Origin: PWXP01 sp034005525
GTDB lineage: Bacteria > Planctomycetota > Planctomycetia > Pirellulales > Thermoguttaceae
Assembly: GCA_034005525.1 (NCBI GenBank)
Contig: JAVEUP010000008.1
Coordinates: 1 to 64,000, forward strand
Direction of reading: 5' to 3'
DNA length: 64,000 nucleotides
The position numbers and the translations under genes were made by a program. The notes under the pieces were generated by a model that did no database searches, was not told the origin of the DNA, and saw only the letters and a program-made list of their open reading frames with translations. Shown here piece by piece: positions 44,197-53,143 of this stretch; position 1 is the first letter of the stretch, and every line of letters begins with the position of its first letter.

Positions 44197-46689
44197 ATGA
44201 ACTGCAATCTCCAACACCTGTTCTGCATGCTTCTAACCCTCGCCGGCTTGCTGGGACTTAACCTGGGCAAAGCTGACGCAGCCACTTTCTATGTGGCGAC
44301 CAATGGCAACGACGCATGGTCGGGCAAACTGGCGGAGCCGAACGCCGCAGGCGACGACGGGCCGCTGGCCACGCTGGCCGCCGCGCGCGACGCCGTCCGG
44401 AAGTTGAAGGCCACCGGGCCGCTCGACGAGCCGGTGAGCGTCCAGATTCGCGGCGGAGTGTATTACGTTACCGAAACCATCGCGCTGGACGCCGGCGACT
44501 CCGGTGCCGAAGGGGCCGTCATCTCGTACGAGGCCTATCCCGGCGAGACGCCCGAACTGGTAGGCGGCCGGCGGGTCGAAGGCTTCCGGCCGGCTGGGGG
44601 AAACATGCTGTCGGTACAGCTTCCGGCGGTTGAGGCCGGCGAGTGGTCTTTTCGGCAACTGTTCGTCAACGGCCGGCGACAGGTCCGCGCGCGATATCCC
44701 AATTTCGATCCCGACGATCCGATCCGAGGCGGCTTCTTGTACGTGGCGCACAGCCGGAGCGGGTTCGGGCTGACGGTCGGCAACATCCACAACCCGGGCG
44801 ACTGGACGGAATACCAGGTTAACATCCCTGCCGACGGAGAATACGTGCTGTGGGTCTATTACGGGGCGTTGAACGCGCCGCACGGTACGACCGATATGTC
44901 GGGCCGCACCGTCCTGACCGTCGACGGCGGCGAGCCGATCCCGCTGATCGACCTGGCCGATACCCCGAACTGGGCCGCCTCGCGCTGGGCCCGCGCGGCC
45001 ACTGTGCCGCTGAAACAGGGCGAGCGCGTCCTGCGATGGCAGAACGTGCGCGGCGGCGGGCTTACGCTCGACGCGTTCATTGTGTGCGACGATCCCGGGT
45101 GGAAGCCCGCCGGCCCCGTGGCCCCCGAAGCGCCGGAGGGCAAGCACGCGGTCTTGTTCCAGGCCGAGGACTTCACCGCATCGCACGGACGACAGTTGAC
45201 CGTCGGCGGGTCGGGCGGCGGCTCGAAGACCGAGTTCCACTACGCCCCCGGCGAGTTCAAGCCCGCCTGGGCCGACGCGCCGGACGCCGAACTGCACATC
45301 TTCCAGTCGGGCTCCTGTCGGGCATTCAAGGAAATCCTCGGCATCGAGGGCGTCGACGAGGCGACTCACACCGTGACCGTCGGCGGGCCCGAAGCCGTGG
45401 CCGGTCTGAATACCGGCGACCGCTACTTCGTGGAAAACGTGTTCGAGGAACTCGACGCGCCGGGCGAATGGTACCTCGACCGCGGGACGGGCGTGTTGTC
45501 CTTTATCCCGCCCGAAGGTTTCACCGACGCCTGCGAGGTGGTCGCTCCCGCCGTGGGGCGGATCATCGAGATCGACGGCGCCAGCCACCTGCGCTTCGCC
45601 GGTCTGCTGTTGCGCAACGGCGATTACACGCCGCAGGACGGCTGCGGTGGCTACGGCATGGGCAACAACGGAACGGTCTACCTCGGCGACGCACGCCACT
45701 GCACCGTCGAAGGCTGCACCTTCACCCAAACCGGAAGGTATGCCGTGTGCATCAGCGGCGGCGGTGATAACGTCGTACGGCGCAACGACATTTCCCATAG
45801 CGCCCAGGGAGGCGTGCTGATCCTCGGCAGCGCCCGCAACGAGATTGTCGACAACCTCATCCTCGACTGCGGCGCCGTCTACAAGCACATCGGCGGCGTG
45901 GTGCTGCAAGGGAAGGGAACCGGCGACAACCGCGTTGCACACAATCACATCGAACGCATGTCCCGTTACGGCATCACCATGAAGAGCGCGGGGCTGCGCA
46001 ACGTGATCGAGTACAACCGCGTCCACTGGACCAACCTGGAAACGTATGACACCGGCGGCATCGAGGTGACCCAGCACGACCGCACACTGCGAAGCGGCAG
46101 CGCCATCCGTTACAACATCGTGGGCGACTCGGTCGGCTGGTACGCACAGGGGCCCGACCGCGACGTCCACATGTCGTGGGGCATCTACCTCGATTCGTTC
46201 GCAGGCGGCTATACGGTGACCAACAACATCACCTACCGCAACTCCCACGGCGGCATCATGCTGCAAGGGGGACAAGGCAATACCGTGGTCAACAACATCT
46301 TCGTCGAGAGCACCTTAGCCCAGGGCTACTTCCCCAACTTCCAAGACAATTCGATCGGGCAGACGCTCACGCGGAACATCTTCTACTACACCGACCCTGA
46401 GGCCATCCTGATTGCCGGCGGGAACCTGACGCCGGAGGTCCTTCGCGTCGACCACAACCTGTACTACTGCCCCGGCGCGGAAACGCCGCGTATGCGGGTG
46501 CGGGGCATCGCGTCGTTTGAGCGGTGGCAGGAGCGCGGCTTCGACCGCAACTCGGTCATTGCCGATCCGCTGTTCGAAGACGTCGCCCAGGACAATTACA
46601 CCCTCCGGCCCGGTTCGCCTGCGTGTGACCTCGGCTTCGAAACCATCGATACCGGCCGCATCGGGCTACTCACACCGCGACCATTATAG
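44197..46689 (+). CDS. Secreted right-handed parallel beta-helix protein with an inserted carbohydrate-binding-like module
   Basis: 830 residues; GAAAGGA precedes ATG 44197. Signal peptide (MLLTLAGLLGLNLGKADA). The opening ATFYVATNGNDAWSGKLAEP followed by ATLAAARDAVRKLK is the classic start of secreted beta-helix glycosidases/lyases (GH120- and GH110-like). Residues about 190-320 hold a CBM6/35-like beta-sandwich (DWTEYQVNIPADGEYVLWVY). From about 480 the Asn-rich beta-helix coils (NEIVDNLILD, NTVVNNIFVES) run to about 760, and the end is PLFEDVAQDNYTLRPGSPAC, a standard cap. Probably acts on a plant or algal polysaccharide; activity class not resolvable. Confidence 0.88.
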   Translation: MNCNLQHLFCMLLTLAGLLGLNLGKADAATFYVATNGNDAWSGKLAEPNAAGDDGPLATLAAARDAVRKLKATGPLDEPVSVQIRGGVYYVTETIALDAGDSGAEGAVISYEAYPGETPELVGGRRVEGFRPAGGNMLSVQLPAVEAGEWSFRQLFVNGRRQVRARYPNFDPDDPIRGGFLYVAHSRSGFGLTVGNIHNPGDWTEYQVNIPADGEYVLWVYYGALNAPHGTTDMSGRTVLTVDGGEPIPLIDLADTPNWAASRWARAATVPLKQGERVLRWQNVRGGGLTLDAFIVCDDPGWKPAGPVAPEAPEGKHAVLFQAEDFTASHGRQLTVGGSGGGSKTEFHYAPGEFKPAWADAPDAELHIFQSGSCRAFKEILGIEGVDEATHTVTVGGPEAVAGLNTGDRYFVENVFEELDAPGEWYLDRGTGVLSFIPPEGFTDACEVVAPAVGRIIEIDGASHLRFAGLLLRNGDYTPQDGCGGYGMGNNGTVYLGDARHCTVEGCTFTQTGRYAVCISGGGDNVVRRNDISHSAQGGVLILGSARNEIVDNLILDCGAVYKHIGGVVLQGKGTGDNRVAHNHIERMSRYGITMKSAGLRNVIEYNRVHWTNLETYDTGGIEVTQHDRTLRSGSAIRYNIVGDSVGWYAQGPDRDVHMSWGIYLDSFAGGYTVTNNITYRNSHGGIMLQGGQGNTVVNNIFVESTLAQGYFPNFQDNSIGQTLTRNIFYYTDPEAILIAGGNLTPEVLRVDHNLYYCPGAETPRMRVRGIASFERWQERGFDRNSVIADPLFEDVAQDNYTLRPGSPACDLGFETIDTGRIGLLTPRPL

Positions 46690-46718
46690 CAGGCACACAC
46701 CGCTGTGCCGTCCCTCAG

Positions 46719-46737
46719 CTAACCCGGATTATTCACA
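46719..46737. repeat. Solitary left end of repeat family 1
   Basis: CTAACCCGGATTATTCACA, matching the terminus of the intact element that begins 30 bases further on. The rest of this copy is missing, suggesting nested insertion or decay. Confidence 0.55.
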
Positions 46738-46766
46738 CTTCCGCCCAGACAGGCAAACAAGGCAAG

Positions 46767-46950
46767 CTAGCCCGGATTATTAATGGCGATGTAGGGTGGT
46801 GACAAGCAAGCCAAGACCCTGGTGGGACTTCGGTCGCTCGGCTGGGTCTGCTTCCAGCGCACCACGTGCAAACGAGCGGGGCGTGGCTTGCGCAGTCCCA
46901 CCAAGGACTTACGCGACCTCGGCCCACCCTACATGAATAATCCGGGCTAG
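46767..46950. repeat. Repeat family 1, intact copy with CTAGCCCGGATTATT ends
   Basis: Left CTAGCCCGGATTATTAATGG and right end complementary to it (TGAATAATCCGGGCTAG). The inverted ends are longer than in the other copies. Inner arms CTGGTGGGACTTCGGTCGC and TTGCGCAGTCCCACCAA carry compensating changes on both sides (GGGCC to GGGAC on the left, GGCCC to GTCCC on the right). The remaining 46951-47060 shows no gene. Confidence 0.85.
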
Positions 46951-47060
46951 GATTTCCCTTCTTCAGTTCACGCCCGTGATCTGGCTCCGGAGTGTCGAGG
47001 GATCTGTGGATGTCCGCCGTCTTGCTTTCGGCTGGCTTGCGTTTCGGAATTGACGCCTCT

Positions 47061-48287
47061 TTAAGAACCGTCCCCAGCGGTCCCGTGCCGGCCCAGCTTG
47101 GATAGGCGGCGCAGGGCGTTGAACTTGTCGTTCTCTCCGAGCCGGGCCCGCCGCACGGCGTCGGTCAGGACCACGATGTTGCGATCGTAGGTTTCCCGAT
47201 CGACCGGGAACGGCGTACCGTCTTTCCCACCGTGAGCGTAGGAATAATCGGCCCAGCGGCGCGGGTCGGCTTCGTGACCGGGAATCTGCGTGCCACCGGC
47301 AAGGGCCGCGTTGCGGCGTTTCGTCACATCACGGTGAGACGGCGGGGCCTCGAAGATGATCTCGGCCAGCAGCGACAGGCTGCGAATCGTTGCCGGCCCT
47401 ACGCCGCCGAGACCGAGCAGGGCCTCGAAACTCTGAGGATGCTGTTCGTGGGCGTTTCGCAAGATGTTCTTCAGCCGCTTCTCGTTCACATCGAGTTTCA
47501 GCACGGGATGCCGGGCCGGAGCGAACAGCGTCGGTCCCTCGGTCAGCCGCTCGACCTCGTCCAGCAGCCAGTCGGACGGCTCCCGAACCAGGGCGGCACT
47601 GGCCCGGCGGTTCTCTTCGGCCTCCTCGGCCACCATGTTCAAGAGCATTTGTTGTTGGGGGCGATCCGCGTGTCGGCCGGCATGGTGCGAGGCCGACTCG
47701 CCGGCCACGTCTTCCACGGCGGCGTGCGGCTCGCAGACGAAATCGTCGACGCGATCGCCCATCCAGTGGTAGCGCCGCGCCCAAAGGTTCTTCTCGTCCA
47801 TCCCTTGTTGGACCACGCACCATTGCCCTTCAGGTGTGAAGAAGAAGCTGTGGTGATAGATGCCAAACCCGTCCTGCACGGCGGCCGAGTCGACCTTGGC
47901 GCTCATGCGGGAAGCGTAGATCAAGCGTTCCCCGCCGGCAATCGCGTGGCGATCTGCCGCATCGCCGATTTCCTGGGGCGTCTTGCGGCTGGTGGCGCCC
48001 TTGCCGCCGGCCACGAGGATGCCCAGGTCGGGGCCGCAGACCTTCGCCGCTTCCCTCAAGGCGCCGCACGTGACCGTCGTGACGCCGCTACTGTGCCAGT
48101 CGAACCCCAGCACGCAGCCGAATGCCTGAAACCACCAGGGGTCGGACAGCCTGCGGAGCATCTCGGCGGGACCGAATTCCTCGACAATGGCCATGGTCAC
48201 CGCACCGGCGAGCTTCGCCATCCGCTTGAAGAGCCAGGGCGGGGCTTTTCCGGAGTGCAGCGGCAGGCAGGCAAGTTGGCGTCTCAT
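47061..48287 (-). CDS. DUF763 domain protein with helix-hairpin-helix-like motif
   Basis: 408 residues from ATG 48287, which starts at the family-typical RRQLACLPLHSGKAPPWLFK; an upstream in-frame ATG at 48413 would add 42 residues made of repeat DNA. Conserved-looking parts: FGPAEMLRRLSDPWWFQAFG, CVLGFDWHSSGVTTV, YHHSFFFTPEGQWCVVQQGM, YHWMGDRVDDFVCEPHAAV. A helix-hairpin-helix-like segment ALLGLGGVGPATIRSLSLLA is near residue 302. DUF763 proteins are of unknown function, and the HhH-like motif suggests nucleic-acid binding. It stands alone, flanked by repeat elements on both sides. Confidence 0.88.
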   Translation of the reverse strand: MRRQLACLPLHSGKAPPWLFKRMAKLAGAVTMAIVEEFGPAEMLRRLSDPWWFQAFGCVLGFDWHSSGVTTVTCGALREAAKVCGPDLGILVAGGKGATSRKTPQEIGDAADRHAIAGGERLIYASRMSAKVDSAAVQDGFGIYHHSFFFTPEGQWCVVQQGMDEKNLWARRYHWMGDRVDDFVCEPHAAVEDVAGESASHHAGRHADRPQQQMLLNMVAEEAEENRRASAALVREPSDWLLDEVERLTEGPTLFAPARHPVLKLDVNEKRLKNILRNAHEQHPQSFEALLGLGGVGPATIRSLSLLAEIIFEAPPSHRDVTKRRNAALAGGTQIPGHEADPRRWADYSYAHGGKDGTPFPVDRETYDRNIVVLTDAVRRARLGENDKFNALRRLSKLGRHGTAGDGS

Positions 48288-48318
48288 AGCGACACTATAC
48301 GGCTTCCACCGCACAGCG

Positions 48319-48657
48319 GCAATGTGTGCGGCGAGGTTTTCTGGCAGGCTGGAAAGTGCCTCGAAGGGACTGAGTTCGCCCAGCCGCTGGGCAACTCCCC
48401 TGTTTTTGTACACAACTCGTGGGCGCCACCGGCCGGCTTGCCCGGCTGGTGGCGATGGTCAGTCGGCCAAAACGGCGCCCAGGCTCGCTAACTCCGCTGC
48501 ACGCTGCCGCCGCGTCCGGCGGCGGCAGCGTGCAGCGGAGTTAGTTCGTGTCAACCGTGCCCCCTTCGCTCAGTGACCACGGCCCCATGCGGGGCAAGCC
48601 CGCAGGTGGCCCTTCGCGCTTCCAGACGTGCCAGAAAATCTTGCCGCATACATTGCC
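48319..48657. repeat. Outer inverted repeat enclosing element copy B
   Basis: The segment 48319-48369 read on the minus strand (CCCTTCGAGGCACTTTCCAG then CCTGCCAGAAAACC) matches 48610-48657 on the plus strand (CCCTTCGCGCTTCCAGACGT then GCCAGAAAATC) over about 48 bases with scattered differences. The pair brackets the palindromic element, so the repeated structure is larger here than at copy A. Confidence 0.6.
48425..48611. repeat. Nested palindromic element, copy B (family 2, inverted relative to copy A)
   Basis: Ends GCCACCGGCCGGCTTGCCCG and, complementary, GGCCACCTGCGGGCTTGCCC. The core is a perfect 25-base-arm hairpin (48488-48512 with 48520-48544, 7-base loop) containing CTGCACGCTGCCGCCG, near-identical to the CTGCACGTTGCCGCCG core of copy A. 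The flanking space 48658-48968 holds no gene. Confidence 0.75.
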
Positions 48658-48968
48658 AGCCAGCATTTGACAACCTGCCATTCCTCTGCCAATAATCATT
48701 CCGGCTGGCGAGTTGTGCAATGTGGCGCGCGAGTGATTATCATAGAGGCATATCCTGTTCAGTCCTGCCTGAGGCCGCCATGTTGTCCTTACCAGTTTCG
48801 TCGCCCGCGCGATTGCCTGGACGCTGCGCTCGCCAGACGCGGCAGCCTGCGGCACGGCGCGCTGCCCGTCCAGCGTGATGAACCTATTGCGGCGGCCGCG
48901 GACATAGATGCCCGCAGACGCTGTCGTACTGCACGCAAAGATTGTTCCTTACAGAAGAGGCTGAAATC

Positions 48969-51602
48969 ATGATGTTTGACAGGATTGCCGCCGGGTTCCG
49001 CCGTATCTTGCGGGCGACGGCTGTACCGCGGGTGGGACTCTGCCCGGTTGCCGCTTGTAGCGTCCTTCTTCTATTGTGCACAGCACCGGGCGTGGCTGAG
49101 CCCTTGGAGTACTATCTCCCTGGGGACGTTCAGTATGACGACAGCATCCCGACGCCGGCCGACATCATCGGCCACGACGTCGGAGAGTGGCATGTCACCC
49201 ACGACAGGCTGGTCCAGTACATGCGAACGCTGGCGGAGCGATCCGATCGGATTACCCTTACCGAGACCGGCCGCACGTACCAGGACCGGCCGCTGCTGTT
49301 GCTGACCATCAGCGCACCGGCAAATCTCGAGCGGATCGACGACATCCGCTCGCGGCATCTCGCGCTGAGCGACCCGCGCCGCCCGATGAAGGTGAAGGAT
49401 GACATGCCGCTGGTCGCCTGGTTGGGCTACAGCGTGCACGGCAACGAGCCGTCCGGGGCGAATGCCGCGATGATCATGGCCTACCACCTGGCCGCGGCCA
49501 CCGACGAGTGGACGCTCAGACTGCTGGACGAATCGGTCATCCTGCTGGACCCGGTGCTCAATCCCGACGGCTTCAATCGCTTCGCCAACTGGGTGAACAC
49601 TCATCGCGGACGGGTGCTGGTGTCGGACCGGCAGAGCCGGGAACTCAACGAGGCCTGGCCGAACAGCCGCACGAACCATTACTGGTTCGACCTCAACCGG
49701 GATTGGCTCCTGCTGGTGCACCCCGAATCACGGGCTCGCGTACGCGAGTTTCAGCGCTGGCGCCCGAACGTGCAGACCGACCATCACGAAATGTCAACTG
49801 ACATGACCTTCTTCTTCCAGCCCGGCACCCCTACGCGGAGCCACCCGATGATTCCGCGCCGCAACCAGGAACTGACGCTGAAGATCGGCCGCTATCATGC
49901 GGAAGCTTTCGACGGAGTCGGCCAGTTGTATTTCACGCGCGAGCGGTACGACGACTTCAATCTTGGCAAAGGGTCCACCTATCCGGACGTGCACGGCGCG
50001 ATCGGCATTCTGTTCGAGCAGGCCGGGAGCCGCGGGCATTTGCAGGAGTCGCAGCATGGCGACCTGGCTTTTCCGGTGACGATCCGCAATCAGGTGCTCA
50101 CCTCGTTTTCAACTCTGCGCGCGGCATTGGACATGCGCGGCGAGCTGCTGCAATACCAGCGTGAGTTTTACCAAACCGCGTACCAGGAGGGCGGCAAAGA
50201 CCCCGCACGCGGCTGGATCGTCGGTGATGACGGCGACCCGGCGCGTGCCCACGATTTCGTCGGCGTGCTGCTGCAACACGGCATTGAGGTACATCTGCTG
50301 AAGCGCGACATCAAGGTCGGGGGGCATCCGTATCGCAAGGGGAATGCCTGGATCGTACCCGCGGAGCAACCCCAGTACCGGCTCGCGCGAGGCATTTTCG
50401 AGACACGCACGGAGTTTGAGGACACGACCTTTTATGACGTATCGGCCTGGACGCTGCCGCTCGCTTACGGGTTGCCGCGCGCCGAACTGCGGCGGCAGTA
50501 TGCCCAGCGCATCCTTGGCAAGCGTTTGGAGTCGCTGCCGGATGCGCCGGAACCGGTTGCATCGAACGATGAACCTGCACTGGCGTATCTATTCGACTGG
50601 GGCACCTACTATGCGCCGCGCGCACTGCACCGGCTGCTTCAGGCCGGTGTCGTCGTGCGCGCCGCAAGCGAGCCGCTCACCCTGCAGACTCGCGACGGCA
50701 ACCGGCAATTCGATCCCGGCGCCGTCCTGGTGCCGATGGGCATTCAGAAACTGGAAGCGGCCCGCGTGATTGAATTGCTCGACGAAGCCGCCCGTGAGGA
50801 CGGCGTGCGCGTGCATGCCGCCGTGACCGGACTGGCCGAAGCCGGCGTGGACATTGGCAGTCCCAGTATGAAGGCGTTGAGACTGCCGCGGGTGGCGCTG
50901 GTGGTTGGGACGGGCGTGAGTGCGAGCGAAGCGGGCGAAGTCTGGCATCTTCTTGACCAGCGGTTCCACATGCCGGTCTCGTTGCTCGATGTCGGTGCGT
51001 TTTCCGGCCGTGACCTGTCGCGTTATACGCACCTTGTGCTGGTCGACGGCAGCTACAGCAAGGAAATGGCGGGGAAGGTGGGGGCCTGGGTGCGTGATGG
51101 CGGCGTTTTGCTTGCCGGCAAGCGTGCAGCAAGCTGGGCGGCAGAGCACGATATGGCCAAGGCCGAGTTCAAGAGCGCGCTGAACGTGACAGAGGGCGAG
51201 GACCGGCGCGACTATGCCGATTACCGACCCGATTCGGAACTGCAACTGTTGCGAGGCGCCATTCTCATGGCCGACCTGGACACGACCCATCCGCTCGGCT
51301 GGGGCGTGCCGCGCCGCGACCTGCCCGTGTTCTGCAACAGGACGCAAGTCATGCAGCCTGCGAAGAATCGCTACCAGACCGTCGCCCGGTTGGCCGACCA
51401 GCCGTTGCTTTCAGGCTACGCTTCCCCGGAGAACCTGGAACGACTCTCAGGAAGCGCCTCGGTGATCGTCCAGCGGAACGGCAAGGGGACCGTGGTGCTG
51501 ATGGCCGACAACCTGAACTTCCGCGGCTACTGGTTCGGAACCAACCGGGTGTTCATCAATGCGATCATGTTCGGCGGGATTGTGGAGGCCACCGGCAACT
51601 AG
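48969..51602 (+). CDS. Secreted M14-family zinc carboxypeptidase-like protein
   Basis: 877 residues; GAGG lies about nine bases before ATG 48969 (a second ATG follows at once). Signal peptide (LCPVAACSVLLLLCTAPGVA). The N-terminal half is an M14 peptidase: zinc motif HGNEPSG (HxxE), LDPVLNPDGFNR, the substrate-arginine motif DLNRDW, the third ligand in TDHHEM and a probable catalytic Glu in ILFEQAG. The second half (about 390-877) is a large beta-rich region of unknown role with a class I amidotransferase-like strand (THLVLVDGS..., GGVLLAGKRAASWA). Likely degrades peptides outside the cytoplasm. It stands alone. Confidence 0.88.
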   Translation: MMFDRIAAGFRRILRATAVPRVGLCPVAACSVLLLLCTAPGVAEPLEYYLPGDVQYDDSIPTPADIIGHDVGEWHVTHDRLVQYMRTLAERSDRITLTETGRTYQDRPLLLLTISAPANLERIDDIRSRHLALSDPRRPMKVKDDMPLVAWLGYSVHGNEPSGANAAMIMAYHLAAATDEWTLRLLDESVILLDPVLNPDGFNRFANWVNTHRGRVLVSDRQSRELNEAWPNSRTNHYWFDLNRDWLLLVHPESRARVREFQRWRPNVQTDHHEMSTDMTFFFQPGTPTRSHPMIPRRNQELTLKIGRYHAEAFDGVGQLYFTRERYDDFNLGKGSTYPDVHGAIGILFEQAGSRGHLQESQHGDLAFPVTIRNQVLTSFSTLRAALDMRGELLQYQREFYQTAYQEGGKDPARGWIVGDDGDPARAHDFVGVLLQHGIEVHLLKRDIKVGGHPYRKGNAWIVPAEQPQYRLARGIFETRTEFEDTTFYDVSAWTLPLAYGLPRAELRRQYAQRILGKRLESLPDAPEPVASNDEPALAYLFDWGTYYAPRALHRLLQAGVVVRAASEPLTLQTRDGNRQFDPGAVLVPMGIQKLEAARVIELLDEAAREDGVRVHAAVTGLAEAGVDIGSPSMKALRLPRVALVVGTGVSASEAGEVWHLLDQRFHMPVSLLDVGAFSGRDLSRYTHLVLVDGSYSKEMAGKVGAWVRDGGVLLAGKRAASWAAEHDMAKAEFKSALNVTEGEDRRDYADYRPDSELQLLRGAILMADLDTTHPLGWGVPRRDLPVFCNRTQVMQPAKNRYQTVARLADQPLLSGYASPENLERLSGSASVIVQRNGKGTVVLMADNLNFRGYWFGTNRVFINAIMFGGIVEATGN

Positions 51603-51623
51603 TCCGAAGCCCAGCCGGAAGAC

Positions 51624-52040
51624 CTACGGCGACTCCAAGTCGAACTGGAACGTGCTGCCCGTACCCGGACTGACTTCCACCTCCAGCTCGCTTTGGCTGT
51701 TGTACTTGGGTGGCAAATATTGTTCGAGATCTTCGACGGTCTCGCCCGTTTCGACGTCGACCGAGGTTCTACCGGTAGACCGGGTAGCGGTAATTTCGAC
51801 GTGGAAGCGGCCCGCCATTGTGCCGCCTTGTCGGCTGATGGAGAACCGGCCACCCGCGATTTGGCCGCCTGCGGTGGGCGACGCCGATCCCGGTTCGGGT
51901 CGAAACCGGATATAGCCGGCTTCGAGCGGCCGGCCGTCGAGCGTCACGGTCCCTTGCAGCGCCTGTCGCCCGGAATCGCCGCATCCGGCCAGTGCGAGGG
52001 TCACGAGTCCCAGCAGTACGAAACGTCCTCGATGGTTCAT
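51624..52040 (-). CDS. Small lipoprotein with carboxypeptidase-regulatory/transthyretin-like fold
   Basis: 138 residues; ATG 52040 has GGAG six bases upstream. Signal with lipobox LAGC (RFVLLGLVTLALAGCGDSG). The remainder is beta-rich: LQGTVTLDGRPLEAGYIRFR, AGGQIAGGRFSI, GRFHVEITATR, the pattern of the small lipoproteins that accompany DUF1559 genes in planctomycetes. It starts 14 bases after the DUF1559 stop, so it is in the same transcript. Function unknown. Confidence 0.87.
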   Translation of the reverse strand: MNHRGRFVLLGLVTLALAGCGDSGRQALQGTVTLDGRPLEAGYIRFRPEPGSASPTAGGQIAGGRFSISRQGGTMAGRFHVEITATRSTGRTSVDVETGETVEDLEQYLPPKYNSQSELEVEVSPGTGSTFQFDLESP

Positions 52041-52054
52041 AGCCTGCTCCATGC

Positions 52055-53035
52055 TCAATACTCGCCGGAAATGGACTGTCCGGAGGCGATGTTGCCCAGC
52101 AGATGCCATGTATGCATGTCGATGTTCTCGCTGATAAAGGAAACGTGCCCGTCGGCGAATGCACAATGCACGCCTCCCGGGTGCCGGCTGCGCGCGGCGG
52201 CATGGTGTTCGTCGAGCCGGGTTGCCGATGCGGAATCGCATGGCAGCATAGGCAGCACCTCCACGCATCGAGAATAGCCGGACTGCCTGTACAACGCATC
52301 GCCGGCGCTGCTGTTTGGAGTATTGCGGTGCGTGTACGCGAAGGCGCCCATGTGCCAGATACCCCAAAGCCCGCGTGTATCCCAGTCTGCCCCGACAACC
52401 GTGTCGGAACCCGCAATGACTTCACTGACGACGACGCTCGACGACGTACCGTCGCGGAATGCCGACAATCGGCGAGCCTTATCCATCTGAAACGCCCCGT
52501 CGGTTGTCATGTCGACGCCGGTGCGGTTTGCGCTGCTCATGATGTTGATCCCGCCGGTGTCGCGCAAGTACGTGTTCGTGCCGAACGAGACGACGTAGTT
52601 AGACCGCGCATAGCCCGGCGGGGCCGGATACTGATTGTTGCCGTCGGACGGGCAGAGGAAAGTTGCGACGGAGGTCCGGATGACCGTCGGGTTGTCCAGC
52701 AGGCGGACGTTGTAGTTGTACTGATCGTGCAGTGGCGCCTGCTCGATGAATGGGAGCAGTTGAATCTGGACCGTGTGCCCGGGCCACTGGGACATGCCCC
52801 GCCCGGTCGCCACCAGGCCGATCGGAAAGGTCCGGTGCGCCGACTCGTAGGTGTGCATGGCCAGTGCGATCTGTTTCAGGTTATTGCTGCATTGCATGCG
52901 CCGTGCCGCCTCGCGAGCGCTTTGAACCGCCGGAAGCAGCAGTGCGATCAGAATGCCGATGATGGCGATGACCACAAGCAATTCGACCAGGGTAAAACCT
53001 TTCGATTCTTGATCCGCGATTTGTCGGCTTCCCAT
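52055..53035 (-). CDS. DUF1559 protein with type IV prepilin-like N-terminus
   Basis: 326 residues; ATG 53035. Prepilin methylation/cleavage signal GFTLVELLVVIAIIGILIAL with Glu at +5 and the hydrophobic helix, then AREAARRMQCSNNLKQIALA, the hallmark of DUF1559. The C-terminus has the HPGGVHCAFADGHVSFISENI motif (H-x-G-G-x-x-x-x-x-x-DG). Pseudopilin-like extracellular protein greatly expanded in planctomycetes; role unknown. Promoter with an embedded palindrome lies upstream. Confidence 0.96.
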   Translation of the reverse strand: MGSRQIADQESKGFTLVELLVVIAIIGILIALLLPAVQSAREAARRMQCSNNLKQIALAMHTYESAHRTFPIGLVATGRGMSQWPGHTVQIQLLPFIEQAPLHDQYNYNVRLLDNPTVIRTSVATFLCPSDGNNQYPAPPGYARSNYVVSFGTNTYLRDTGGINIMSSANRTGVDMTTDGAFQMDKARRLSAFRDGTSSSVVVSEVIAGSDTVVGADWDTRGLWGIWHMGAFAYTHRNTPNSSAGDALYRQSGYSRCVEVLPMLPCDSASATRLDEHHAAARSRHPGGVHCAFADGHVSFISENIDMHTWHLLGNIASGQSISGEY

Positions 53036-53113
53036 CGCTCTATCCCCAGCCTCTCGTTCAACTCTCCCGTCTAGATCATCCCGGACAGCGGCTCCTTCCA
53101 AATGACTTACTGG

Positions 53114-53143
53114 ATTATATCACAAGGTATACCATTTGTGCAA
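53114..53143 (-). promoter_or_regulatory. Predicted promoter of the DUF1559 operon
   Basis: Minus strand TTGCAC (53143-53138), 18-base spacer, TATAAT (53119-53114). The spacer contains a GGTATACC palindrome, so a protein bound there would block RNA polymerase. Confidence 0.6.
53124..53134. promoter_or_regulatory. Putative operator, copy 1 (AAGGTATACCA)
   Basis: GGTATACC palindrome with wider CACAA and TTGTG arms, lying between the -35 and -10 boxes of the DUF1559 promoter. Confidence 0.5.

Noticed and set aside
44233..46275. 680-codon minus-strand frame opposite the beta-helix gene
   Set aside because: Antisense shadow. The plus strand has signal peptide, ribosome site and known domains.
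48488..48544. Perfect hairpin considered as a transcription terminator
   Set aside because: No T-run follows on either strand, and a related hairpin occurs at 9666-9716 within the same larger element, so it is a repeat core.
48628..48972. 114-codon plus-strand frame before the M14 gene
   Set aside because: Begins inside the inverted repeat and gives basic, Cys/Arg-rich sequence without motifs.
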